Virus record (IMG/VR): IMGVR_UViG_3300028030_000009
Location: 1-64,000 of that record
Origin: a virus
Length of the DNA: 64,000 nt
Reading direction: 5' to 3' (one strand)
The translations under genes and the position numbers were made by a program. Under the pieces are notes generated by a model. It was not told the origin of the DNA and searched no databases. It saw only the letters and a program-made list of their open reading frames with translations. This document shows positions 29,898-37,665 of this stretch, one piece after another; position 1 is the first letter of the stretch, and every line of letters starts with the position of its first letter.

Positions 29898-30899
29898 ATG
29901 CGACATATCGAAAAAAGGGCCTCAGGGTTGCTGATGTCTGGTCTCGCCGCAGGGCTTGTCCATGGTACACAAAATGCCGCCCTCCTAAGAAAGCTGCATA
30001 ACAACACGCTTCACGAAACGGTGCTAAAGACGCTAAGGAATAGAGCCTCTGGCGCAAATGCAAATGTCCTTGATGGAGTAAAAAACTCGCTGATTCCAGA
30101 AATCGGTGTACTTGCCGACCACACATATTCAGAGGGTAATCGCATTAGAAATATGAGAAACAGGGACAGAGTTATTGCAGTCAACATGCTAAAAGGGAAC
30201 CTCTCAAGAGTTCTTGGTAGTAAAAATATTAGAAAAAGGGCTATCGGGCTGCTAAAACAAAACCCAAAAACAAAAGACTATGCAGATATGGTTTCAAGCC
30301 TTGAGCGGCTCGGGCTGCTTGACGATAAGAAATCACTGCATGCGCTTGAAAAACTATACAAAAGCGACCCACTCACAAGAAACATTGCAAAGCTTACTGA
30401 TGCAGTAAGTGGAAAACACATTCAAACACTAGCAAAAGGGTCTCCGACAACAAAAAAAGAGGGAGCTGGCGAGATAGCTGGAAACCTATTGTTTGCAGCC
30501 GCCGAACCTGTTGCTGCTGGCATGAATGTTACCAAAAGACTAATTGCCGACCATGAATCTGGAAAAAGTTTCGGCCCTGCAATATACAACCTTCTGAACA
30601 AAGCGCGCGAAGGAAGCAATTCTATCTTCATTAAGAAGCCAGTTAAAAAATCGTTTCTCGCAGGCTTAGGTGGCAAATACCAAAAGGGAGCAGTTGCAAA
30701 GAACAACGCATTAAAAATTAGCGGCAACGCCATCCTTGCCTCTGGCGCTGATTTTGCAGGTAAAGTCGGGCGGCTCGCAAGAGAAGAGGCCGCAAGAATA
30801 GGTGGAGCCAGCGGCCTAAAAGCAGTTGATGTTGCCGCAGCAGCTGCAGAGGCTGCTGAAAAGAAAAAGAAACGTTCGCTTTTCAAAAGAAAGTCGTAA
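29898..30899 (+). CDS. Isolated plus-strand Ala-rich basic protein
   Basis: 333 aa from ATG 29898 (AAAGGA site, promoter just upstream; an in-frame ATG at 29844 lies before the promoter and is rejected). Helical and basic, with Gly/Ala stretches (GLLMSGLAAGLVHG; GNAILASGADFAGKVG) and a final run of Ala followed by Lys/Arg (VDVAAAAAEAAEKKKKRSL). Composition matches the 12648 and 18788 virion-type proteins. Its orientation and promoter differ from the surrounding early operon, suggesting late expression. It ends directly against the convergent gene. Confidence 0.8.
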   Translation: MRHIEKRASGLLMSGLAAGLVHGTQNAALLRKLHNNTLHETVLKTLRNRASGANANVLDGVKNSLIPEIGVLADHTYSEGNRIRNMRNRDRVIAVNMLKGNLSRVLGSKNIRKRAIGLLKQNPKTKDYADMVSSLERLGLLDDKKSLHALEKLYKSDPLTRNIAKLTDAVSGKHIQTLAKGSPTTKKEGAGEIAGNLLFAAAEPVAAGMNVTKRLIADHESGKSFGPAIYNLLNKAREGSNSIFIKKPVKKSFLAGLGGKYQKGAVAKNNALKISGNAILASGADFAGKVGRLAREEAARIGGASGLKAVDVAAAAAEAAEKKKKRSLFKRKS

Positions 30900-31265
30900 T
30901 TAAACATTCTCAACAACAAAAGATGCGCCTTTAAAAAGGTCCCTGAATTTTGAGTCAAGCTTTAGCTTCTCAATCACTTTGTCAACGAGTGCCTTCATCC
31001 ACGGCCTCGTGGCATCAACACTTTCTGCACTAAGTGTTAGGACGCCATTGTTGTCATTAACCTTCACCCCTTTTATGACGACTTCGTCACTTTTTGTTTC
31101 TCCGTTAAGAGTTAAATCAATAGTCATATCTGACACTACGCCATTCTTCTTTCCAAGTTTCACACTGTTAATCGTAACAATGTCTCCGTATGCGCCGTTG
31201 ACATACTCTCGAATAAAGCCTTCCACAAATCTGTCTTTAACTCCACCAAGAATTTTATTTAGCAT
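30900..31265 (-). CDS. Unknown 121-aa protein
   Basis: Start at ATG 31265 (MLNKILGGVKDRFVEGFIRE; AGGAGG upstream). N-terminal amphipathic helix, a beta-rich middle (MTIDLTLNGETKSDEVVIKG) and a C-terminal helix. Lipid- or surface-binding style, but no family recognised. Overlaps upstream gene by 11 nt; its stop abuts the convergent plus-strand gene. Confidence 0.72.
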   Translation of the reverse strand: MLNKILGGVKDRFVEGFIREYVNGAYGDIVTINSVKLGKKNGVVSDMTIDLTLNGETKSDEVVIKGVKVNDNNGVLTLSAESVDATRPWMKALVDKVIEKLKLDSKFRDLFKGASFVVENV

Positions 31266-31875
31266 TTTTGGCCTCCTTAAGTTTGTTTTCAATTGCAATT
31301 GCAGCCTCCGCCGCTAAGTTTACTTGTTCTACATCAAAGTCTGCCAACCAAATCCATGTACCGTCGCGCTGCTTTCTGTACAAGCCAATCATGTCTGCCT
31401 CTGCAATTCCTGCTTCTTCAAACTCCTCCTCTCCATCGCCTGAATATACTTTTTTTACAGGTCTAAACTGAACATGTTCAAGTGAATTGAGCTTATCGGC
31501 ATGATTGTCGTAGTCATGAATTCTGATAAGTTTTTTTACCTCATCGGCAGACGGAAATGCAATTGATATAGACAGCACATCGTTTTTGTACACACCGAAA
31601 CTATCGCAATTTGAGCCAACCCGCTCTTCTGTTTTTACAAGCGACACCTCATCAGCATATGGAATCATTTTTTCAGCATAAATGCATTCTTCTCCTTCCT
31701 TGCTTTTGATTGAGTCAATGTTGGCAATATATTCTCCGTCTTCGATATCCCCAATAACCGTTACATTTGCTTCGGCGCCATCGTATGTTGCGATTGCATT
31801 TCCGTTATCAACGCTGATGATTGCTACGACGCCAGTGTCGTAAAGGTTTTTTGTTGAAATTGTCTTTGTTTCCAT
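31255..31875 (-). CDS. Unknown acidic 206-aa protein
   Basis: N-terminal 60 residues look like a small beta barrel (GVVAIISVDNGNAIATYDG), the centre is alpha/beta, and the C-terminus is helical (NLAAEAAIAIENKLKEAK). AAGGA ribosome site. No family recognised. Confidence 0.73.
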   Translation of the reverse strand: METKTISTKNLYDTGVVAIISVDNGNAIATYDGAEANVTVIGDIEDGEYIANIDSIKSKEGEECIYAEKMIPYADEVSLVKTEERVGSNCDSFGVYKNDVLSISIAFPSADEVKKLIRIHDYDNHADKLNSLEHVQFRPVKKVYSGDGEEEFEEAGIAEADMIGLYRKQRDGTWIWLADFDVEQVNLAAEAAIAIENKLKEAKNAK

Positions 31876-31903
31876 AGTGTTCCTTATATTTGTTTGTTTT
31901 TTA

Positions 31904-32467
31904 TTACGACTTGCATGTTCCGAGTGTAAGTTCTGTTAATGTGTCAAAGTCTATTTTGCCTGACAAGAATGTCTCAAAAACTTTACACGGAATGTCGGGA
32001 GAGTACAGCCCACCACCCATGGCTTTTCTGAGCTCGTCTTTTACTATAGCTATAGCAAATTTATCAAGCTTTTCATCGGAAAGCTTGACGAGCTTGGAGT
32101 AGTGATGAATCAGGGATACTGACTCTGGATAACAATATCCGTCCTCACAATAACCGGAAACATCAAACGAGAATCCGATGGTATTTTTTGGATTTGACCT
32201 CATATAGTCAACTGCCTCAAAAAGTTCATCGATTTCGTACTTATCAAGCATAACGCCTTGCGCAGACGGAAATGATGCAACCTCACTCTCGGCACGGTCT
32301 ATGAGCATCGTTTTGATTCTTTTTTTTCTGTCATCTTCCTCTTTTCTGATATTGCTTAGGACATTGTTCAAAACTCCATCTTTTTCAGCTTGAGCAAGCG
32401 ATGCATGCACCTCTGCGATTTCTTTTTTTGCTTCTTCAATCTTTTTAAGCACCTCTTTGTTAGTCAT
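31904..32467 (-). CDS. Coiled-coil protein of unknown function
   Basis: 187 aa. Residues 1-55 form a charged helix likely to be a coiled coil (KKIEEAKKEIAEVHASLAQA). The remainder is alpha/beta with several Cys (YCEDGYCYPES, ends LGTCKS). GGAGG site. No family recognised. Confidence 0.73.
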   Translation of the reverse strand: MTNKEVLKKIEEAKKEIAEVHASLAQAEKDGVLNNVLSNIRKEEDDRKKRIKTMLIDRAESEVASFPSAQGVMLDKYEIDELFEAVDYMRSNPKNTIGFSFDVSGYCEDGYCYPESVSLIHHYSKLVKLSDEKLDKFAIAIVKDELRKAMGGGLYSPDIPCKVFETFLSGKIDFDTLTELTLGTCKS

Positions 32468-32481
32468 GTCAATCCTCCTTT

Positions 32482-33207
32482 TTATACATATTGTTCTAGT
32501 GTGTACCTCAGGTCTTCACTCATGTCGCTGATATTCTCAAGCATCCATTGCAAATACCCTGGGTTTTCAGAAGCAACATCGCTTATGCGTTGCCCTTTGT
32601 ATTTTCCAAACGGAAACTCTTTTACCTTAACTGGCTGTTTTGTCAACCTTAGAAGTGTAGCCACATGCCCGTCAACCTTGTCAAGCAAGTGCATCGCTAA
32701 CAAATATAGCATCATTGTGTCATACATTGCATTATGGGCGCCAAGACAAGAAGTGTCTATTTTTAGCTTGCTTGCTAGGTCATCCATTTTTCTGTTGAGC
32801 CCATATTGGTAATATAGCACGCCAAGAGAATAGCCCTCTGCATCTTCAAGCAAGTGCTTTGAGCACCTTAGGGTGTCTACTACTGGGTATTCTGGAGACG
32901 CTCCATTTCTGCTGAGCATCTTGATATCAAAATCTGCGTTATGCGCAAAGCCGACACACCTTGTCATGCCTCTCTTTTTGAATCGACTCACCATCTCAAT
33001 AGAGTCTGAGAGCATAGGCTTGTCGGCAAGATATTCGTTTGTTAATCCATGAATTGCCATTGCCTTAAACCCAACTGGCTTCGACGGCTTGAATTCTTTC
33101 ACGAACGGAGTTAGCTTTTCTCCAGCCATATCAATATACGCAAGCTGGACCACCTCATCGTCTTCATCAAAACCTGTAGTCTCTGTGTCAAAAAAAGTGA
33201 ACCTCAT
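32482..33207 (-). CDS. DnaQ-like 3'-5' exonuclease
   Basis: 241 aa, DEDDh exonuclease. ExoI motif FDTETTG (D7, E9), ExoII HNADFD (D92) and ExoIII HNAMYD (H158, D163) are intact. Residues about 190-241 (FPFGKYKGQRISDV, then YLQWMLENI) form the small C-terminal domain seen in other DnaQ-family phage exonucleases. It would remove nucleotides from 3' ends in proofreading, repair or host DNA breakdown. The second of two near ATGs (33207) is used because AAGGA is 5 nt upstream; it overlaps the upstream gene by about 20 nt. Confidence 0.92.
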   Translation of the reverse strand: MRFTFFDTETTGFDEDDEVVQLAYIDMAGEKLTPFVKEFKPSKPVGFKAMAIHGLTNEYLADKPMLSDSIEMVSRFKKRGMTRCVGFAHNADFDIKMLSRNGASPEYPVVDTLRCSKHLLEDAEGYSLGVLYYQYGLNRKMDDLASKLKIDTSCLGAHNAMYDTMMLYLLAMHLLDKVDGHVATLLRLTKQPVKVKEFPFGKYKGQRISDVASENPGYLQWMLENISDMSEDLRYTLEQYV

Positions 33208-33634
33208 CCTCATCCTTCATTGAAAATTTCGCTATCCACTCTGGCCCCCAAGACTCAAAATCGTCATCTAGGCTTACCTTGTCATACATTTCACAGTACC
33301 ATTTATCACACTCACCACCTATCTCGAACTTTAGAGCAATTTCTCTTGTTCTTTTCATTAGAAAAACGTACAGCTCAGCAGTCCCATCTGGAGCAATATT
33401 TGTTTTTGTCCTAGTGATGGAACATGCCATGCGCTCATGAGCAATTCTATGCTTTGCCACTTGCTTGCCTTTGGCTGATAGAGCACATGTAAAGTGCTTA
33501 CAGTTGTCAATTTCGACCGAAAGAGAATATTGCTCGCCGCCAATTTTTACCTCAAATGTAGCACTTTTATCTGAAGCATTTGCGATGACTGCATGTGTCG
33601 CCATGCAATCTCTCATTGGAATCTCGTATCGCAT
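33188..33634 (-). CDS. Tandem paralogue A, unknown beta-rich protein
   Basis: 148 aa. Shares its whole length with the adjacent 33678 product: SDKSATFEVKIGGEQYSLSV versus SDKHAVFNFELSGNKYSLTI, an H-E-x2-AC-x-IT block, and a DDDFESW block near the end. A tandem duplication. Probably beta-sandwich. No family recognised. AAAGGA site. Confidence 0.75.
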   Translation of the reverse strand: MRYEIPMRDCMATHAVIANASDKSATFEVKIGGEQYSLSVEIDNCKHFTCALSAKGKQVAKHRIAHERMACSITRTKTNIAPDGTAELYVFLMKRTREIALKFEIGGECDKWYCEMYDKVSLDDDFESWGPEWIAKFSMKDEDEVHFF

Positions 33635-33677
33635 TTTAAAAATCCTTTCTTTGCAAGAAAATACCGTTTCTTTGCAT

Positions 33678-34076
33678 TTAGGCTAGTCTGAACTGATGCT
33701 CGCTGGAAAGTTTCCACGCCTCGAAATCGTCATTTTCTTCAGCATGGTAAACGCTGCAGTATCCAATCACACCGTGACCTCCGACCTCAAACCTTACAAC
33801 AATCTTGTTTTTCTTCTTCAGGAGATGAATATACATAAACACTTCTCCATCATCCTCGTGTACGACCGCATCGGTTATCTTGCATGCTACAGACTCGTGG
33901 AGCACCCTATTTTCAAGTACTTTTTTTTCGCAGCACCTGAATTCATACACAAACGAGTTACAGTTTTCAACATCGATAGTTAGTGAATACTTGTTGCCAG
34001 AAAGCTCAAAATTGAATACAGCATGCTTATCTGAACACAGTACAACCTCCGCATTAGATGCGCTATAATTGTCCAT
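33678..34076 (-). CDS. Tandem paralogue B, unknown beta-rich protein
   Basis: 132 aa, a diverged copy of the 33188 product (KYSLTIDVENCNSFVYEF; VLHESVACKITDAVV; ENDDFEAWKLS). Similarity is at the level of conserved hydrophobic pattern and short blocks, so the duplication is old. GAGGAG site. Function unknown. Confidence 0.75.
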   Translation of the reverse strand: MDNYSASNAEVVLCSDKHAVFNFELSGNKYSLTIDVENCNSFVYEFRCCEKKVLENRVLHESVACKITDAVVHEDDGEVFMYIHLLKKKNKIVVRFEVGGHGVIGYCSVYHAEENDDFEAWKLSSEHQFRLA

Positions 34077-34078
34077 GT

Positions 34079-34675
34079 CTACTCCTCATCATCATACGGT
34101 TCGTACCAAGGCGACTCTGAATACTCGCCTTCGTATTCGCTGATAATTTCTCCATTTTCAGCCTCAACCTTTCTGTAATAGAACATCCCTGAGTCTCCAT
34201 CTTCAAATACACCAGAGAGCCCATACTCCTTCACTATCGTCACAAACCACTCATAAGGCCCATTCCATGGCGACATAAACGAGAAGAACGCCCAGCATTC
34301 GTCTTTGTTGTGGCTGCACGAAATATCGTGCGCCAAGTCGTCTTTGTCGATGTTCCATTTTGTTCCCCAGTTTTTTAGAGCCCAATCATACCAGTCGTTA
34401 GCCCCGCACCTGTTTACGACAGAGTCTTTTATCTTTGAAAGACCGAATCTGCACGGGCTGTTTTCATTGTCTTTTTTGTACTTTCTGCACTCTTTGGCAT
34501 ACTCTCTCCACTCTTCTTTCGACACAACATCACAAGGAGCAGTGTACACTTTTAGTGGGGCTGGCATTTTTGTTTTTCCCCAGTCATAGCCATGCTCTAC
34601 TGTGTTTTCATACACCTCCTTGACCGCATCTTTTTTCCCACGAATTTCAATGTTTACGTCTGCCCAATTTGGCAT
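34079..34675 (-). CDS. Api92-like ferredoxin-fold protein
   Basis: 198 aa. MPNWADVNIEIRGKKDAV at the start, WYDWALKNWGTKWNI near 100 and FFSFMSPWNGPYEWF near 130 match the Api92/YubB (DUF1281) family of phage and plasmid proteins with a ferredoxin-like fold and unknown role. The acidic C-terminus (SPWYEPYDDEE) is typical. GGGGG-type ribosome site. Confidence 0.85.
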   Translation of the reverse strand: MPNWADVNIEIRGKKDAVKEVYENTVEHGYDWGKTKMPAPLKVYTAPCDVVSKEEWREYAKECRKYKKDNENSPCRFGLSKIKDSVVNRCGANDWYDWALKNWGTKWNIDKDDLAHDISCSHNKDECWAFFSFMSPWNGPYEWFVTIVKEYGLSGVFEDGDSGMFYYRKVEAENGEIISEYEGEYSESPWYEPYDDEE

Positions 34676-34688
34676 GTCTCACCCCCTA

Positions 34689-34892
34689 TTATTTAGAAAA
34701 AATTTTCTCATCATCACTGTTGTAGATGTCAATTACATCGGCCTCGAAATTTACCCACACAATGTCGTCTTCTTTGCTTACAGACACCACTGGGCCAGAA
34801 ATAAAGTGCCTATCGCCAACAGATTTGCACAGAACATCGTCGTCTAGCTCAAAGTTGTCTAGCATAAAAAGCACAAGCTCTTTTACTGTCAC
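34689..34892 (-). CDS. Unknown 67-aa protein, GTG start
   Basis: Starts at GTG 34892, which follows AAGGAGG at 5 nt. Sequence MTVKELVLFMLDNFELDDDV, then a beta-rich second half (GPVVSVSKEDDIVWVNFEAD). No family recognised. Confidence 0.65.
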   Translation of the reverse strand: MTVKELVLFMLDNFELDDDVLCKSVGDRHFISGPVVSVSKEDDIVWVNFEADVIDIYNSDDEKIFSK

Positions 34893-34934
34893 GTTTTCCT
34901 CCTTTTTGCCATAACTGCAAAATAGCAGCAAGAA

Positions 34935-35156
34935 CTATTCTGCGCTATCTGTATTGCAGAGCTGCTCTTCGTCAAAGAAGAAATCGATATCTTCATCGTT
35001 TTCTCCACCAGCGCACCCAGCAGGGATATAGGAGTCCCCGTCTATTTTTCCGTTGTTCCTGATTGCTTCAAGAACCTTTTTGCCATCATCAATCATGTCT
35101 TTATCAATCTCGAAACTTACTCCAAGACGAATCCATGCTTTTACCTTTTTACTCAT
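34935..35156 (-). CDS. Unknown 73-aa protein
   Basis: Start at ATG 35156 (MSKKVKAWIRLGVSFEIDKD). Ribosome site GGAG at about 11 nt. Acidic C-terminus (EDIDFFFDEEQL). Resembles no family I can name. Confidence 0.65.
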   Translation of the reverse strand: MSKKVKAWIRLGVSFEIDKDMIDDGKKVLEAIRNNGKIDGDSYIPAGCAGGENDEDIDFFFDEEQLCNTDSAE

Positions 35157-35331
35157 CCTCGCACGCTCCTTCTTCTTCAATGTCATCAAACTCAAACTCA
35201 AGCTCGCCAACTTCTTTCATATCTGAGGCTGTACACTCGTCAGCAATTTTGATTGCCTCATCTTCGCTATTTGCGCATACCTCGACAACAAAAGTCTCTG
35301 TTTGCTTGTAATACACTCGGTATTTTTTCAT
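35149..35331 (-). CDS. Nested DpnD/PcfM-like protein (60 aa)
   Basis: In-frame internal start within the 35149-35727 gene, ATG at 35331 preceded by AAGGAGGGGAAA. The product starts MKKYRVYYKQTETFVVEV, followed by ANSEDEAIKIADE, the beta-beta-alpha pattern of DpnD/PcfM-like proteins, and an acidic tail. Same length class as the independent copies elsewhere in the window. Confidence 0.6.
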   Translation of the reverse strand: MKKYRVYYKQTETFVVEVCANSEDEAIKIADECTASDMKEVGELEFEFDDIEEEGACEDE

Positions 35332-35727
35332 TTTCCCCTCCTTGTTTTCTGTTTTTAGTTCTACCTTCTTTTCGAAAATTGCATAGTCTTTCTCTGCGTC
35401 AACGTTGTATACAACAACACTGAATGTTTTAGAGTTTTTATCAAAAACACCTGTGACTGTATGTATATCGCCGCCACTCTCAAAGACACCTTTGTTTATG
35501 ATTTTTGTTCCACTGTCATCATCGTCTGCTACGGCACGCAGTACTTTCTTAAACCCTTTTGGCACTTCGATGTTTTCATCAAACAAGACGCTGTTGTTCT
35601 TAACCAACGACAAATACACGAAAGCATCGTTTTGCCATCCAAAATAGAATTTATACTCATCTGCGCCATCCGTAAAAACAAACTTGGCATACCTGTCTTT
35701 TATCTCAGACCCAAAAAAACTAATCAC
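35149..35727 (-). CDS. Unknown 192-aa protein with internal start
   Basis: Long form from ATG 35727. N-terminal 130 residues form a beta-rich domain (SVLFDENIEVPKGFKKVL). The last 60 residues are a complete DpnD/PcfM-like protein that has its own ATG (35331) and a perfect AAGGAGGGG ribosome site inside the frame. Two products from one frame are likely, or two genes have fused through loss of a stop codon. Confidence 0.7.
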   Translation of the reverse strand: MISFFGSEIKDRYAKFVFTDGADEYKFYFGWQNDAFVYLSLVKNNSVLFDENIEVPKGFKKVLRAVADDDDSGTKIINKGVFESGGDIHTVTGVFDKNSKTFSVVVYNVDAEKDYAIFEKKVELKTENKEGKMKKYRVYYKQTETFVVEVCANSEDEAIKIADECTASDMKEVGELEFEFDDIEEEGACEDE

Positions 35728-35752
35728 ACCGCTAACCTCCTATTTGTCTATG

Positions 35753-35761
35753 TGTTATAAT
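35753..35761 (+). promoter_or_regulatory. Extended -10 promoter for 35780
   Basis: TGTTATAAT ending 18 nt before the ATG at 35780, in a 52-bp divergent gap. Confidence 0.7.
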
Positions 35762-35779
35762 TATGAAAAAAGGACATAT

Positions 35780-36079
35780 ATGACACTGCTATCAAAAATG
35801 GCCTCAGGTCAGAATCCGTATTCGCCTAAATCTTTGAAGTTTGGAGTAACGCTGAAGAAAAAAATCCACAAGCAGAGCACGCGCTCAAAACTTGCAGAGA
35901 AGTTTGGCAACAAGGCTTTCTTGATGCCTCAAGAGAAAAAATTTCCGATAATCAACCCAAACACTGGAAAAGTTAGCTGCAAGCTCCTAAAAGCAGCCAA
36001 AATTCGTGCATCACAGCATGGGTATTCCGATGTTATTAGCAAGGCAGATAAGCTTCTACAAGAGCACGGCTGCATGTAG
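35780..36079 (+). CDS. Isolated plus-strand head-type small protein
   Basis: 99 aa from ATG 35780 (AAAAGGA site). Basic N-terminal half; then FLMPQEKKFPIINPNTGKVS and a helix IRASQHGYSDV. The pattern F-x-P-x-E-x-K/R-x-PI...A-x-RASQHG resembles the short motif (FAxPxxRxYPIxDxxHARxALxRxxxHG) found in phage head-associated proteins (DUF6582-like). Orientation and promoter differ from the surrounding early genes, so late expression is likely. Function unknown. Confidence 0.75.
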   Translation: MTLLSKMASGQNPYSPKSLKFGVTLKKKIHKQSTRSKLAEKFGNKAFLMPQEKKFPIINPNTGKVSCKLLKAAKIRASQHGYSDVISKADKLLQEHGCM

Positions 36080-36081
36080 GA

Positions 36082-36453
36082 TTACCCGAACTCCTCCCAT
36101 GCAACAATCTTTGCTCCCAGAGAATTGAGTGGCTCTGGAAGAGAGAAGTTTTGGATTGTAAAAAAACCATCCTCAACAATCTCTCCTATATCAGGGTCAT
36201 CTTGCTCTGTGTATGAATAAGAGATTCCTAGGTCGTACCCGGTCTTGTTTAGGAAGCACTCTGCAAGCTCAATCCATGCATCACGAATCGGCTTTGACTC
36301 AGGCATATCTTCATAGTCTACAACATATTCTCGTAGCGAAACTCCCTTGTCTTCTAAGGCCGTGATAAACCTATCATACTGCTCTTTACACATTTTCTCT
36401 ACACTATCAGATGGAATGTAAACATCCCATGCACCATAAGACATCATCCCCAT
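36082..36453 (-). CDS. Unknown 123-aa protein
   Basis: Start at ATG 36453 (AAGGA 6-7 nt upstream; a TTG two codons earlier is possible). Contains GYDLGISYSYTEQDDPDIGE. Acidic, alpha/beta. No family recognised. Confidence 0.7.
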   Translation of the reverse strand: MGMMSYGAWDVYIPSDSVEKMCKEQYDRFITALEDKGVSLREYVVDYEDMPESKPIRDAWIELAECFLNKTGYDLGISYSYTEQDDPDIGEIVEDGFFTIQNFSLPEPLNSLGAKIVAWEEFG

Positions 36454-36455
36454 TT

Positions 36456-36671
36456 TCAATCCTTACAAAATTTATCCAACAGAGCAATCAACGTAATACC
36501 AAATAAAAAAGACACTGATGACATCGTTGCCCCTCGCAGCACTACCCAATCAGTACCATCAACAACAATTCTTACGATACAAAAAATTGAAAGCAGGCCG
36601 GACAGGACAAAGAAGCCAAGCATAAACCCAAAGACTATCTGACACAGAACTTCTCTTGCATTTTTGCTCAT
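36456..36671 (-). CDS. 71-aa two-span membrane protein
   Basis: Hydrophobic segments at about 9-35 (LCQIVFGFMLGFFVLSGLLS) and 47-65 (GATMSSVSFLFGITLIALL). AAGGA site. Membrane accessory protein of unknown role in the early region. Confidence 0.7.
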   Translation of the reverse strand: MSKNAREVLCQIVFGFMLGFFVLSGLLSIFCIVRIVVDGTDWVVLRGATMSSVSFLFGITLIALLDKFCKD

Positions 36672-36901
36672 TTTTTGTCCTTACACTCGTAAACCCCAGT
36701 AAGCGTTTCCTCTGTTGTCTCTGACGTATCAATAATAGATTCGTCAACAACCACGAATTCAGCAAATACTTCCCCGATGCCGTCGTTCATTGCACTCTCT
36801 ACTTTTTTGATAGCCTCCTCTTTGTTGTCTGCTTCAATTTCGATTGTGTATTCATTGACAGCCGTTTCAACACACTCTATTGTCGCGCAATATTTCGCCA
36901 T
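36668..36901 (-). CDS. DpnD/PcfM-like small protein
   Basis: 77 aa: MAKYCATIECVETAVNEYTI, then EADNKEEAIKKVESAM, the beta-beta-alpha pattern with the EA[IK]xxxE helix, and an acidic/Thr-rich end. Overlaps next gene by 4 nt. Function unknown. Confidence 0.7.
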   Translation of the reverse strand: MAKYCATIECVETAVNEYTIEIEADNKEEAIKKVESAMNDGIGEVFAEFVVVDESIIDTSETTEETLTGVYECKDKK

Positions 36902-36904
36902 AGT

Positions 36905-37147
36905 TTACCCCTTGTAGTTTGTTTGATTGATTTTTTCAATGATTCTGTCAAATAAAAACTTCTCATCACGAGCAACGATGAACATCAACGGATTCTTTTT
37001 GAAGTGCTCAAACTTCTCCATCAGATACCCCTCGTCCTCATAGACATCCTGCATCAACTCTTTGAATATGTCAAAATTAACACGATTCCATGTGTATTTT
37101 GCAAACAGTCTTGCACACTCATATAACTCATCTTTGTTCTCAAGCAT
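36905..37147 (-). CDS. Unknown 80-aa protein
   Basis: Start at ATG 37147 with GGAGG upstream (MLENKDELYECARLF). Helical, with FKKNPLMFIVARDEKFLFDR. No family recognised. Confidence 0.68.
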   Translation of the reverse strand: MLENKDELYECARLFAKYTWNRVNFDIFKELMQDVYEDEGYLMEKFEHFKKNPLMFIVARDEKFLFDRIIEKINQTNYKG

Positions 37148-37148
37148 G

Positions 37149-37331
37149 TTACCTCCTTTTGCTATCACCTACAATACCGCTTCCGTCAACATAGTCAACA
37201 ATTTGCATGTCGCTTCTTCTTACAATAGCTGATTCGCCATATTTGTTGACAACCTCATCAAAATGTTCTCTTGAGAAGAACGAGCCGCTAGTGCCTCTTA
37301 TCATCCTACGCCTTGAGAACCTTTTGTGCAT
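37149..37331 (-). CDS. Unknown 60-aa basic protein
   Basis: Start at ATG 37331, 1 nt after the stop of the upstream zinc-ribbon gene. Begins MHKRFSRRRMIRGTSGSFFS, basic N-terminus and acidic C-terminus. Ribosome site is poor (GGGGG at 8 nt), so coupling is likely. Confidence 0.6.
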   Translation of the reverse strand: MHKRFSRRRMIRGTSGSFFSREHFDEVVNKYGESAIVRRSDMQIVDYVDGSGIVGDSKRR

Positions 37332-37332
37332 C

Positions 37333-37662
37333 TCAGCAACCCCCAATGTGCGGGATGACGTTGACTCTTTCCCCGCACCCATCACATTCAATGACTGTGC
37401 AACCTTCTCCATAAACGTAGTCACTAATTTCACAAGCTCCCTCATTTGCTACCTCCTGCCTCTCTATATCAAATCCTAGCGCCTCACCAGCTTTTTTTCT
37501 GATGTTTTCGTCGTAAATGTAGACACAGTCATCAACACCAAGTTCTTTTGCAATATCGTCATCGCAGATTTCGAATCCGTTATGGTGACATTTCGAGCAA
37601 TCCCAACTACGACTAACAATCATTGCTTCAGAACCGCACTTTCCACACACTATTTTTTCCAT
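37333..37662 (-). CDS. Double zinc-ribbon protein
   Basis: 109 aa with CxxC pairs at C6/C9, C22/C25 and C93/C96 (CGKCG, CSKC, CDGCG). The first two pairs make a zinc ribbon; the third may pair with the terminal Cys. Unknown role. Confidence 0.72.
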   Translation of the reverse strand: MEKIVCGKCGSEAMIVSRSWDCSKCHHNGFEICDDDIAKELGVDDCVYIYDENIRKKAGEALGFDIERQEVANEGACEISDYVYGEGCTVIECDGCGERVNVIPHIGGC

Positions 37663-37665
37663 TTC

